In this document: positions 39,382-48,803 of the stretch, piece by piece | Numbering within the stretch: the stretch's first letter is position 1 | How the letters are laid out: every line of letters starts with the position of its first letter | Assembly (NCBI GenBank): GCA_028280485.1 | Contig: JANQLS010000198.1 | Coordinates: 1 to 64,000, forward strand | Direction of reading: 5' to 3' | DNA length: 64,000 nucleotides | Origin: Planctomycetota bacterium | GTDB taxonomy: Bacteria > Planctomycetota > UBA8108 > JACQVS01 | Position numbers and translations under genes: made by a program | The notes under the pieces: model-generated | Seen by the model: only the letters and a program-made list of their open reading frames with translations | Database searches by the model: none | What the model was told of the DNA's origin: nothing

Positions 39382-39750
39382 TCAAGCAATCGTTTCTAAC
39401 GGTTCGCGGGTCGACTCTTGGCGCTTGATGATGGCAATTAATTTTCGTTCATTAGAAAAGCCAATAAAGGCAAAAAAGATAAAAATTGCGGTAAGGACAA
39501 AGCAGGTGAGCGTGAGTACGGGTAAGAGAATCGCCATGGTTTCTATTGAACTTTGGGGGATTGTCCCCTCTTCGAGCCTTAGAGCAACTTCCTTAGGGTT
39601 AATGAAGAGTGGCGTCGTCATCCAAAGCCAAAGAGTGAGCCCAAAGAGTAGAGCTAATAATCCTGAGCCGACCCAAGTAAAGGCGCGAGTCAATTTGAAC
39701 CGTTTTTCAATGAAGGCTTGTTCTTGAGGGGTGATATTTATGGATGGCAT
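39382..39750 (-). CDS. Hypothetical small membrane protein
   Basis: Two predicted TM segments; no recognised family. Confidence 0.5.
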   Translation of the reverse strand: MPSINITPQEQAFIEKRFKLTRAFTWVGSGLLALLFGLTLWLWMTTPLFINPKEVALRLEEGTIPQSSIETMAILLPVLTLTCFVLTAIFIFFAFIGFSNERKLIAIIKRQESTREPLETIA

Positions 39751-39865
39751 GAGTTTATTCCAAATTTAAATGATGATGATCTTACTCCTTTCTTCGGTTC
39801 ATGAACTACATTTCCTGTAGTCCGAGCCTGTAGGACTCCCGATAACAATAATCCCTAAGAATCTC

Positions 39866-40375
39866 CTAACGAAGTGGATCTAACTGATCTTGGTCAACAT
39901 TACTAAAGAACTGAATCTTATTCTTTGGGATATCTTGAAGAGTGTCGTATTCGGGGAAATATGAGATCGGTTGAAGATTAAATTTTGAAAAGCTGCTTAC
40001 AAAGGAAGCAGCTCTTCTTTCTAAATAAGAAATAAATAGGTTTTGAGAAAATTCATGATGGCTGAGGGATCGAATAGCTTTAAAGAGCTGAGTCAATGAA
40101 ACATTAAAAAATGGGGGATCGCAAATGATGATGTCAAATCGACGGTCGATCCACTCAGGGCTCGAAATATCAAAATAATGGAATCCTCTAAGATCAGAAA
40201 ATCTTCTATCGATGTCGAGAATGGTGACATCAATATTTTGCTCTGAAAGAAAGGTTCCGATCTTAGGAGCACACAAGCAAGCGATGGAATCCCATTGAGT
40301 CAAGAATTCCGAAATTTTTCGAATCGAATTCTCGGTGAAGAAATACTGCTCGTTTTCTCGTCGTTCATCCATCAC
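39866..40375 (-). CDS. Putative N6-adenine-methyltransferase-fold protein (EFM5/EEF1AKMT1-like)
   Basis: YFTENSIRKISEFL...IACLCAPKIGTFL...LDIDRRF...FHYFDISSP...FDIIICDPPFFN. Confidence 0.7.
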   Translation of the reverse strand: MMDERRENEQYFFTENSIRKISEFLTQWDSIACLCAPKIGTFLSEQNIDVTILDIDRRFSDLRGFHYFDISSPEWIDRRFDIIICDPPFFNVSLTQLFKAIRSLSHHEFSQNLFISYLERRAASFVSSFSKFNLQPISYFPEYDTLQDIPKNKIQFFSNVDQDQLDPLR

Positions 40376-40387
40376 TTTTTATTATCG

Positions 40388-41062
40388 CTAAATTTTTCTG
40401 ATTAAGAGTTCTTCTGCATCCGTGATGGATTTTAACTCAAGAGTGAAATTCTTTTTCGGTGAACCCTGGGGTGTCCACGCGAATTTTCTCCAGAGAGCTA
40501 AGATCGATTTTCCAGCAGTCAGCCCCCGAGTTCTTTTGATGAGCCATGATCCGTAGGTGGAATAAGCACTCGCTAAATGACACTCAGGATTTTCTAAAAT
40601 CGATTCGATTCTTGAAGCTCGGACTACAAACTGCTCTTCCTTGGCGAGTTCATTCAATCGATCGCGCATCAATTGAAGAGCTTGTTCCTTGTCTCTCTTT
40701 TTAAGTTTTTTAGGTTGTAAGCGAGGGGCCTCAACTAAGTAAGTACACCAAGGGCACCAACAGCCATCGTAAGATCGGAGGTGCATTTCTGGTCGCTCAA
40801 CCAAATCGAAAGATGAACTCAAGTAAGTGCTAAAAAATTTAGCGAATTCGTTGAGGTGCTCTTTTTGAGGGCGAGCTTTTTCGGGAAGATTGAGGTAATG
40901 CTCTTGGATCCAATCAAGGGCTGAATCTGAGAGATTCCCGTATTCATGCGCTCTGGGAGCGGGGATAAAACCTTTGCCGACACCTCCGGCTAACCATTTG
41001 AGTAAGTGATAACTTTGAGTTTGTAGGGTGAGGGCTAATTTTAATTGTTCTCGATTTAACAT
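40388..41062 (-). CDS. Hypothetical protein with CWCPWC motif
   Basis: 224 aa; SYDGCWCPWCTYL; no recognised family. Confidence 0.55.
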   Translation of the reverse strand: MLNREQLKLALTLQTQSYHLLKWLAGGVGKGFIPAPRAHEYGNLSDSALDWIQEHYLNLPEKARPQKEHLNEFAKFFSTYLSSSFDLVERPEMHLRSYDGCWCPWCTYLVEAPRLQPKKLKKRDKEQALQLMRDRLNELAKEEQFVVRASRIESILENPECHLASAYSTYGSWLIKRTRGLTAGKSILALWRKFAWTPQGSPKKNFTLELKSITDAEELLIRKI

Positions 41063-41081
41063 CTGAAGCCCTCCGTATAAT

Positions 41082-41813
41082 TTAATTGATTGAAGATCGT
41101 AACCTTTCTCCTAAAGCGGCTTGTAAACTTTTACATTCTTTACAGGCCTCGGTTAAACCCTGGGGAGTGATATCGCCAGAGCGGACATAATTTAAAATTG
41201 CATCTTCTGCCTTCATAAAATCATCGCAGGCATCGGCGACTTCAGAAGCTATTTCTTTGGGAATCGTGGTGACGCCATTTAAATCGCCGTGAAGCAAGTC
41301 GCCAGGTTGAATGAGTACACCACCCACGTTGACTGGGACATTGATCGTTGGAATTTGCGGGTAGCCATGAGAACAGATGATCCCATTCGAAAAGGCTGGG
41401 AAATTCAAAGGTTTAACTTGGTCTAAATCTCGCCCGGCTCCGCTGGTGATAATGCCTTGTGCTCCGTAAGCTTGAAACGTAGTACACAAAACTTCGCCAA
41501 AGGTAGCACCAACGCAAGGGTCATCTAAATCTTGAAAGACGACCACGGGCGGGCCTTCGATCTCTTCAAAGGCGGCCACTTGTTTATCGATACTCGAATA
41601 GGACTCTTGGTCGGATCCTAACTCGCGCGAACGAAATGTTGCAGTCGTTGCGAAACCCACCATGGGAGGTAAATCTGGGAAGCAGGCTTGGATTCTTCCA
41701 TCCATGTATCCGGTATTTTGGGGGCGGATTTGAAAGAGCTCGATGACGTTGCAAACCGTGGGAGTATCGTATTTTCTGAGTTTTTCTAAAACTTCAGGGG
41801 AGATAGTGCTCAT
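41082..41813 (-). CDS. RraA family protein
   Basis: YDTPTVCNVIELF; GATFGEVLCTTFQAYGAQGIITSGAGRDLDQV; VNVGGVLIQPGDLLHGDLNGVTTIP. Confidence 0.9.
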   Translation of the reverse strand: MSTISPEVLEKLRKYDTPTVCNVIELFQIRPQNTGYMDGRIQACFPDLPPMVGFATTATFRSRELGSDQESYSSIDKQVAAFEEIEGPPVVVFQDLDDPCVGATFGEVLCTTFQAYGAQGIITSGAGRDLDQVKPLNFPAFSNGIICSHGYPQIPTINVPVNVGGVLIQPGDLLHGDLNGVTTIPKEIASEVADACDDFMKAEDAILNYVRSGDITPQGLTEACKECKSLQAALGERLRSSIN

Positions 41814-41836
41814 AGTATTAGGTATGAATATTTCGA

Positions 41837-42718
41837 TTATTCTTCTGGTTTTGTATTCGATTTAACGGTTTTGAGCCCTAAATCGGGTCGGTCTGTGATG
41901 ATGCCGTCGACACCCATTTCGATGAGCTTAACCATGGTCGGCTCATCGTTGACCGTCCAAATATAAATAGGAAACCCAGCTTTTTGAGCACGCATAACGA
42001 AGTCTTTCCTGGCCTTCTTATGAGACGCTCCTAAAGCCGAAAGATTGGCTTCTTTCGCTTTGTCGATGATCATCATCTGTGCTGTTTCATTCGCTGGAAT
42101 TTCATCTAACAACCAAGTTACGTGGAGCTTTTCCCAATTAGGATTTTTGATGATGTCGCGAACTTGTTCGTAGTGAAAAGAAAAGATGGTGACTTCTTCA
42201 GGTTGATAGCCCGTTCTTTTCAAGTCGATGATGATCTTGGGAAGGATTTCGGGTTTTTTAGATTTGATTTCAATCACCGGGCGCATCTTCCCTTTGAGTA
42301 GTTCTAAGTACTCTCTAAGGGTGGGGATTTTCTCCCCGGCATACTTTTTATCTTTCCATGATCCGGCGTCGAGTGCTTTCAATTGCTCGAGAGTTTGCTT
42401 CTCAACTTCACCCTTTCCATCACTTGTTCGTTTGAGCTCTTTATCGTGAAAGAGAAAGGGAACTCCATCCTGACTTAAAAAAATATCACACTCAGCCCAG
42501 GGGGCTCCTACTTCAATAGCCTTTTGGTAAGCGATAAGCGTGTTTTCGGGAGCGATGTCAGAGAAGCCACGGTGGGCGATAATGATGGGTGATTTATTAG
42601 AACTCGAAAGAGAAATGGTTGTTTGAGTTTGAGTTCCACAAGAAAAAGTAATTAGGGTTAATCCCAAAACGAGCCCTAGAGCTAAGGCTCGCTTTCCCCT
42701 CTCTAAAATGTCTTTCAA
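41837..42718 (-). CDS. Glycerophosphodiester phosphodiesterase family lipoprotein
   Basis: LITFSCGTQ lipobox; IIAHRGFSDIAPENTLIAYQKAIEVGAPWAECDIFLSQDGVPFLFHD; GVDGIITDRPDLG. Confidence 0.95.
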   Translation of the reverse strand: MKDILERGKRALALGLVLGLTLITFSCGTQTQTTISLSSSNKSPIIIAHRGFSDIAPENTLIAYQKAIEVGAPWAECDIFLSQDGVPFLFHDKELKRTSDGKGEVEKQTLEQLKALDAGSWKDKKYAGEKIPTLREYLELLKGKMRPVIEIKSKKPEILPKIIIDLKRTGYQPEEVTIFSFHYEQVRDIIKNPNWEKLHVTWLLDEIPANETAQMMIIDKAKEANLSALGASHKKARKDFVMRAQKAGFPIYIWTVNDEPTMVKLIEMGVDGIITDRPDLGLKTVKSNTKPEE

Positions 42719-42721
42719 TGC

Positions 42722-43009
42722 TTATCTCCCATCCGCGATGGCATTCGGTCCTTTGCCGGCGGTCTTTTCGTAATATCCTTTGCCCATTTTCTTATATTGA
42801 GTGAAGCCGTTAGCAGCTAAGTTTTTTGAACTCAACATGGAGGCTCCTTTGGTGACAACTCCAAAAGACGAAATCACGCGATGGCATGCACATCCACACT
42901 CAGGGCAAGCCGTGAGTGGCTCGGCGGACATCGTCTGAATTTCTTCGAAGCCACCGTGGCAGTAGGGACAAGTTTCTTCGCTGTCGGGAATGTATTCGAA
43001 GATGGGCAT
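42722..43009 (-). CDS. FmdB-like zinc ribbon protein
   Basis: MPIFEYIPDSEETCPYCHGGFEEIQTMSAEPLTACPECGCACHRVISSFG. Confidence 0.8.
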   Translation of the reverse strand: MPIFEYIPDSEETCPYCHGGFEEIQTMSAEPLTACPECGCACHRVISSFGVVTKGASMLSSKNLAANGFTQYKKMGKGYYEKTAGKGPNAIADGR

Positions 43010-43030
43010 GATTGAACCTAGTCGGTTATT

Positions 43031-46000
43031 TTATGGGTCTAAGAAATTTTTGAGAACAGCTAACACAATTTTAGCATCGTCCTCAAGTTCAAGTTCTTGA
43101 GTGGCATCTCCTGAAGGAGAGTCCGCTGAATCCATTTGAGTCGCTAAGACTTCCTGCATGATACTCTCTGCGTGTTCCTTGAGAGCCTTCTGCACTTCAG
43201 GATCTTCGGAACACCATTGAACCGTGATACGGTCGGATACTTGATAATCGGCTTCTCGCCTCAAGTTGTTGAGAGCTCTGATGATATCTCTAGAAATACC
43301 TTCGCGCAAAAGTTCGGGGGTGAGATCGGTCGATAATGCCACGATATATCCCGATTCTTCGGCCACAGCCAAACCTTCGGCAGCATCCATTTGGACGTCG
43401 AGTTCCTCCGAGGTCAATTCCCGAGCTTCGCCTGCGACCTCAACTTGGATCGCTTCACCTGCTCTCGCCTTCGACGCCACTTCCCGTGGATCCAGGCTAT
43501 TCAGCGCTTTACCGACTTGGGGCATATTCTTGCCAAATTTAGGGCCGAGTAATCGGAAGTTCGGTTTGATTTTATAGGTGACTAAATCTGCGGGATCGTC
43601 GATGAAGACTAATTCTTTGATATTGAGCTCATCGGTGATTTGAGAGGCGAAATCGGGTAACCACGATTTTTCCTCTTCTTTTCGACATGCGACCGAGATC
43701 GTTTGCAGGGGGAGCCGCACGCGAAGCTTGTGTTCTTTTCGGATGGATCGACCTAACTCTACGATTCGAACGACGACTTCCATCTTTTCGAGCAGCTCTT
43801 TGTTCACTAGGCTTTCATCGACTTTTGGGAAATCACACAAGTGAACGCTTTGAGGTGCGTCGGGATCGATGGTCACCACTAAGTTGCGGTACATCGCATC
43901 GCAAAGGAATGGAAGTACGGGCGCCAAGATCTTCGATACTGCTGTCAGCACTTCGTGCATGGTTTGGAAAGCTGCAAGCTTATCGGGATCATCCCCTTCA
44001 CGCCAGAAACGTTCTCGACCTGTTCTCAAATACCAGTTGGAGAGGCGATCAAAGAATTTCTCAGAGGCTTTGATGAGATCACTGACAGCGTAGTTCGAGT
44101 AACAATCGTGCGCCGTTTCGATGAGCTCTTGAAGGAGGGCTAAGATCCATCGATCTAAGGCTGATCTCTGATCGAGGGGCATTTCTCCTTCAGTGGGCTT
44201 GAATTCATCGGTTCTTGCATAAGTGACAAAGAACGCATAAGTGTTCCAAAGCGTCGCGAGCTTTCTTCGAGTCTCACCCGCAGGTCCAAAACCAAAATTC
44301 AAATTGGAAGCGGGATTTTGCCCGGCGTACATCCAGCGCATCACATCCGCGCCGATCTTAGACGCGGCAGTGTTGAACTCGATCGAGTTGCCGGTCGACT
44401 TGTGCATCTCTTTTCCGTTTTCATCACGAACGAGTGCGTGCCCGAGCAATGTCTTGAAGGGAGCGCGATCTTCTAACGCTGTCGCCATCGCCAAGAGGGA
44501 GTAGAACCAATTTCTAAACTGACCGGGGAAACACTCGGTGACGAAATCGCCGGGGAACCATTGCTCCCAGTACGAGCGATCGGTGTTGTAGCGCATGGTG
44601 GAAAACGGCACAATTCCTGCATCGAGCCAGGGATTTCCCACATCGGGGATTCTCGTTCCAACGAGTCCCGTTTCGGGATGCTTGATTTTAACTTTGTCGA
44701 TCCAGGGGCGGTGGGGGCTGTGACCTTCGAACTCTTCCCAGCCTTCGCAGGCGAGTTCCTTGAGTTCTTCAAGTGAACCGATCACGAAGAAACTTCCATC
44801 TTCAAAAGTCCAGATCGGGAGAGCTAAACCCCAGAAGCGTTTCTTGCTGATCATCCAGTCGCCCATATTATCGAGCCACTCGTGTTCACGGTCTTGACCC
44901 CAGGCCGGGATCCAGCGGATGTCATCGACAACCTTTTTGATGCGATCGCGCCAATCCATTTGGATGTACCATTCGTCGACGATGCGATAGACGAGTTCAT
45001 CTCCCGAACGCCAACAGTGAGGATAGACGTGAGGATACTTTTCTACGTGAACTAAGAATTCACGCTCTTTGAGGTCATCGATGATTTTGGTGGCGATATC
45101 GTGATCGGTGGCGAGTTCTCCGGTCAACCAGTCGAAGCCTTCGACATAGCGCGCTTCATCGTTGAGGGGTGCGATATCTACCAAGCCTTGCTTTTGACCG
45201 ATTTTATGGTCGATGTCACCACAGCCGGGAGCGATGTGAACGATACCCGTTCCCTCGCCGGCCACGACGTTGTCGTTACCGATGTTGTCTTTCCCGCCAT
45301 CGATCACGCGGTGGCAATTGATGCCGTTGACTCCTTTTTCGGCTAAATCATCATTGGCTTCGGGATGGCCTCCCATCGTGGATTGAGCGGGGAAATGATC
45401 GAAGGGACCTTCGTATTCCCAGCCGACCATATCCGCACCTTTAACGGTGTCTTCAACTTCGAATCCACCACGTTCTTTGAAGACTTGGGCGAGAGTTTTG
45501 AGTTTAGGAACTCCATCGACCCATTGTTTCTTTTCTTTGTACTGCTTATCTAAGCGCTTGAATTCGAGGTTGTCTTTGGCGAAGTAGTAAGCTGATCCAT
45601 CCGAAGCACGAAGTTTAACGTAATCGAGATTCACGTTAACTGCTGCGGCTACGTTGGAGGTGAGCGTCCAGGGAGTCGTCGTCCAAACAAGTAGGTATTC
45701 TTTGTCTTTTCCTTTTAAGGGGAAGCGAACAAAGATCGCCCGATGCGCAACGAGTTTACGGCCCTCGATGATCTCCATTTGAGAATAAGATGTTCCTGAT
45801 CGACCGGACCACGGAACGACATCGTTGCCTTTGTAGATCCGACCCTCTTCAAACATCTTTTTGAGGAGTGCCCAGATCGTGTAGTTGTTTTCATCGCTGA
45901 AGGTGAAGTAGCTTCCTTCGATGCCCTCTAAGCCGAGTCGTCCGACCACCGCTTCCGCTGTTCCCGTGACAGGGCCGCCGGGGCCTTGGATGGTGACTTC

Positions 46001-46489
46001 TTTTTGAGGGTCTTCCATCAAGGTGTCGGCGAGCATCTTCAGTTCTTCAGGATTGTTCCAATCCATCCAGTAACCGAGACGGATCGATTGCTCGGTTTGG
46101 ATCGCAGCGCAATTCAACACGCGAGATTTACATTTTCGAACGAATTTTTCGACGCCGTATTCTTCGACGTCTTTTTTGGTCCTAAAGCCGAGTTCTTTTT
46201 CCACCTCGACTTCGACCCAGAGTCCCTGACAGTCAAAACCGTTTTGGTATCTCAGTTTGTGCCCGAGCATCGCGTGGTAGCGTTGATAGACATCTTTATA
46301 GGTTCTCCCCCAAGCGTGGTGGACTCCCATGGGATTGTTCGCGGTGATGGGGCCGTCGATGAAAGACCAGCGTTCTCCATTGGCGTTCTTTTCGCGTAGT
46401 TGATCGAAGACCTTCTTCTCATTCCAAAAGGAAAGGAGGTCTTGTTCCATCGAAGGGAAGTCGAGGGGATTGGGAACTTCGTTGTACAT
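43031..46489 (-). CDS. ileS: Isoleucyl-tRNA synthetase with GVHH signature in place of HXGH
   Basis: FIDGPITANNPMGVHHAWGRTYKDVYQRYHAMLGH; WTTTPWTLTSNVA editing region; GKEMHKSTGNSIEF. Confidence 0.95.
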   Translation of the reverse strand: MYNEVPNPLDFPSMEQDLLSFWNEKKVFDQLREKNANGERWSFIDGPITANNPMGVHHAWGRTYKDVYQRYHAMLGHKLRYQNGFDCQGLWVEVEVEKELGFRTKKDVEEYGVEKFVRKCKSRVLNCAAIQTEQSIRLGYWMDWNNPEELKMLADTLMEDPQKEVTIQGPGGPVTGTAEAVVGRLGLEGIEGSYFTFSDENNYTIWALLKKMFEEGRIYKGNDVVPWSGRSGTSYSQMEIIEGRKLVAHRAIFVRFPLKGKDKEYLLVWTTTPWTLTSNVAAAVNVNLDYVKLRASDGSAYYFAKDNLEFKRLDKQYKEKKQWVDGVPKLKTLAQVFKERGGFEVEDTVKGADMVGWEYEGPFDHFPAQSTMGGHPEANDDLAEKGVNGINCHRVIDGGKDNIGNDNVVAGEGTGIVHIAPGCGDIDHKIGQKQGLVDIAPLNDEARYVEGFDWLTGELATDHDIATKIIDDLKEREFLVHVEKYPHVYPHCWRSGDELVYRIVDEWYIQMDWRDRIKKVVDDIRWIPAWGQDREHEWLDNMGDWMISKKRFWGLALPIWTFEDGSFFVIGSLEELKELACEGWEEFEGHSPHRPWIDKVKIKHPETGLVGTRIPDVGNPWLDAGIVPFSTMRYNTDRSYWEQWFPGDFVTECFPGQFRNWFYSLLAMATALEDRAPFKTLLGHALVRDENGKEMHKSTGNSIEFNTAASKIGADVMRWMYAGQNPASNLNFGFGPAGETRRKLATLWNTYAFFVTYARTDEFKPTEGEMPLDQRSALDRWILALLQELIETAHDCYSNYAVSDLIKASEKFFDRLSNWYLRTGRERFWREGDDPDKLAAFQTMHEVLTAVSKILAPVLPFLCDAMYRNLVVTIDPDAPQSVHLCDFPKVDESLVNKELLEKMEVVVRIVELGRSIRKEHKLRVRLPLQTISVACRKEEEKSWLPDFASQITDELNIKELVFIDDPADLVTYKIKPNFRLLGPKFGKNMPQVGKALNSLDPREVASKARAGEAIQVEVAGEARELTSEELDVQMDAAEGLAVAEESGYIVALSTDLTPELLREGISRDIIRALNNLRREADYQVSDRITVQWCSEDPEVQKALKEHAESIMQEVLATQMDSADSPSGDATQELELEDDAKIVLAVLKNFLDP

Positions 46490-46857
46490 AGCTACTTTCT
46501 CAGCGTCAGCTCACACCCTTTGGAGCCGAATGATTCTCAAATTCTGGTAGAGTCGAAATCATCGGAAATCACCCTGATGGGGCTTCCGATGGTAGGGTTT
46601 CTCGATTTATCGGCACGATCTGAAGATTCCTGAAATCCAGCTTGCAGCCGATGCGGAAAAGGGGGCTATTTTGAACTATTTCGGCGGCTTGGACAAGGTT
46701 TGAAGTTCCTGAGAACTGAACTTGATTTGTAGGCCTTTTAGCCGCATGATCTCCGGGCAGAGCTCCATGCTCCTCCAGCCCCGGGTTTTCCTGGTATAAA
46801 AGCTCTTGTAGCCTGAATTTCCTGAGATTTACCGAGATTTTAAAAGCTAAATTCACC

Positions 46858-48360
46858 ATGCCTCTTCCAACTTGGTTCCAAAAATACGCCGTCGACGGGA
46901 TCGATTCCGAATTCTACGAGACTCTTAGAAGCGAAAAGCTGATCCTCCTTCCCGATCAGAGTGAAGATCTGCAATTACTGCGGGCCTACCGAGATCGGGT
47001 GGCGGGGGAGATGGACTCGGAGGAAAGCCAGCATCCCCCCATGTTGTGGAGTGGAATTCAGCCTCCAGAAACTCACGGTGAAGCCACTTGTGACTATTAC
47101 ATGGTGGTTTCAGTTGGAGGGACAAAAACCGAAGTGGCATTGCTTCGGTTAGAAAAAGGGCAATTGATCGGATTGAATCCCGAAACAGGGGAAGAGGTGA
47201 AGACCCAAGAGGAAATCTTGAAGATCAAAGATGACTCCAAGATGACCACCCCGAAGTATTCAGAAGAACATTGCCCAACCGGTTTCGATATGCTTCGCCA
47301 AATCGCCGAATTTATCGCCGGCCTTTTCAAAGAAGAAGGAAAGAAAGCCTTAGCTCGTTGTGGGGGCATTCTACTCAGTTGGGGTTACGCGCATCAGATT
47401 GTTAGAACACAACAAGGATTGTTAGGAGGCTTAGCCGGTCTAGTCACCGAGATGTCTAAAGATCAGCTAGAGTTTACTCCTCACCTTCAAGGCAAAGATG
47501 TCGCGGCGTTGCTTAGAGATGAAATTGATAAAGCCCTCAACTGGTCGGCTCCCGTGACCATCGCTAATGACACAGTCATGGCGGCATTCTACTTTCTAAG
47601 TAACGAGTGGAGTGATTTCAATAAGGTCGGACTCTTTATCAACGGTACGGGGATGAACTTCGCCTTACCAGAAAAATATGCTATTCGAAATGAAGGGTAC
47701 GTGAGTGAAGGAGATGATACTTATGTACCTCAAAGAATCTCCGAGTCACGACCGCTCGGTGAATCTGAAACGGAAATGGATTTCTTTGTCAATTATGAAA
47801 CGGGAAGTATCAAGTTGGCTGAAACTCGAACTCGATTTGATGAGGATGAAGAGTTTCAAATCGAACGTAATATCACCGCAGGGGGGCACGCGTTTCCCTC
47901 TCAAATGAAGCGCATGATGACCGAGTTTATATCAAAAGAATTCTTTGAATCTATGCTCGTTTCCATCAGCGCAAATGAATTAGGTTCTTATGAGGCAGGT
48001 AAGATTGCGGGTGGTGCATCTTTTAATGAAATTTTTCCGAATGTAGAAGCTACTGAGCAACAGATGCAAATCGTTTTTGGGATTTGTAAAACTCTGTTGA
48101 GTCGATCGGCACTACATATTGCCATTGTTCTTTCCTCCGTCACAAAACGAAATGGTTATGGCTTAGGGAGCCATCAAAAGCTGGACCTTTTGGGAATGGA
48201 AGGAAGTTTGTGGCAGATGCCCGGCTTTCAAGAACTCGTGTACGGTTGGTGGGAACTTTTAAACGACGAAGAGAAGTTAAATATCGAGTTTGCCCATGAA
48301 CCCAGCTTTAACGCAAGCTTACCTGGGCCGTTGTTTTTAGCTGCGTTGCAAGGGGAGTGA
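46858..48360 (+). CDS. Hexokinase-like protein (actin-like ATPase fold)
   Basis: YYMVVSVGGTKTEVALLRL; VGLFINGTGMNFALPE; GSYEAGKIAGGASFNEIF; VTKRNGYGLG. Confidence 0.6.
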   Translation: MPLPTWFQKYAVDGIDSEFYETLRSEKLILLPDQSEDLQLLRAYRDRVAGEMDSEESQHPPMLWSGIQPPETHGEATCDYYMVVSVGGTKTEVALLRLEKGQLIGLNPETGEEVKTQEEILKIKDDSKMTTPKYSEEHCPTGFDMLRQIAEFIAGLFKEEGKKALARCGGILLSWGYAHQIVRTQQGLLGGLAGLVTEMSKDQLEFTPHLQGKDVAALLRDEIDKALNWSAPVTIANDTVMAAFYFLSNEWSDFNKVGLFINGTGMNFALPEKYAIRNEGYVSEGDDTYVPQRISESRPLGESETEMDFFVNYETGSIKLAETRTRFDEDEEFQIERNITAGGHAFPSQMKRMMTEFISKEFFESMLVSISANELGSYEAGKIAGGASFNEIFPNVEATEQQMQIVFGICKTLLSRSALHIAIVLSSVTKRNGYGLGSHQKLDLLGMEGSLWQMPGFQELVYGWWELLNDEEKLNIEFAHEPSFNASLPGPLFLAALQGE

Positions 48361-48380
48361 TTTAGATTCTTCTAAATCAC
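48357..48380 (+). terminator. Hairpin containing the stop codon of the hexokinase-like gene
   Basis: gtgatttaga-ttct-tctaaatcac, 10-bp perfect stem; TGA stop at 48358-48360 lies in the 5' arm; no clear T-run. Confidence 0.55.
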
Positions 48381-48381
48381 T

Positions 48382-48506
48382 TGTAGCGCCTGGGACAGTA
48401 ATTGGCTTACGCCATCTTGGCCCAGGCTCTTACCTAAAATGATATCTAACCTTGAAGATGTAATAGAATCTTCAAGGGATGGCCACCCGCAAGGGGTGGC
48501 GCTACA
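48382..48506. repeat. MITE-like repeat, family B copy 3, with a half copy at 48537-48552
   Basis: tgtagcgcctggg...cccaggc...ggccacccgcaaggggtggcgctaca, then aaggggtggcgctaca again. Confidence 0.85.
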
Positions 48507-48803
48507 GGGTCTAATCCGATTTAAAGTTAATGTATCAAGGGGTGGCGCTACAGAAGTATTTCGATTTGTTTTGAAGGAGATCCCCCTCCCCACCTTCCGA
48601 TATGTCCAAATTCCCCTCTCATTAAATTCCTAAAAAGCCATAATCCCGCCTCATCCATGGCTGATCCGAGAGACCCACCGCTGTAATGCCGATACTAGAT
48701 CGATGTCGGGTTGATGTTTGTTAAACGTTAATGGAATGGGTGTGAAGAGTTTACACCGCCGGCAATTGATCTATCTTCAGAGACTTACTGACAGAGTACC
48801 AAC

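Noticed and set aside
43266-46399. Plus-strand ORFs inside ileS
   Set aside because: Fully contained in a confidently identified essential gene on the opposite strand; no recognisable domains.
46490-46857. T-box riboswitch upstream of ileS
   Set aside because: No T-box sequence (TGGNACC-like) or specifier/antiterminator layout recognised in the leader.
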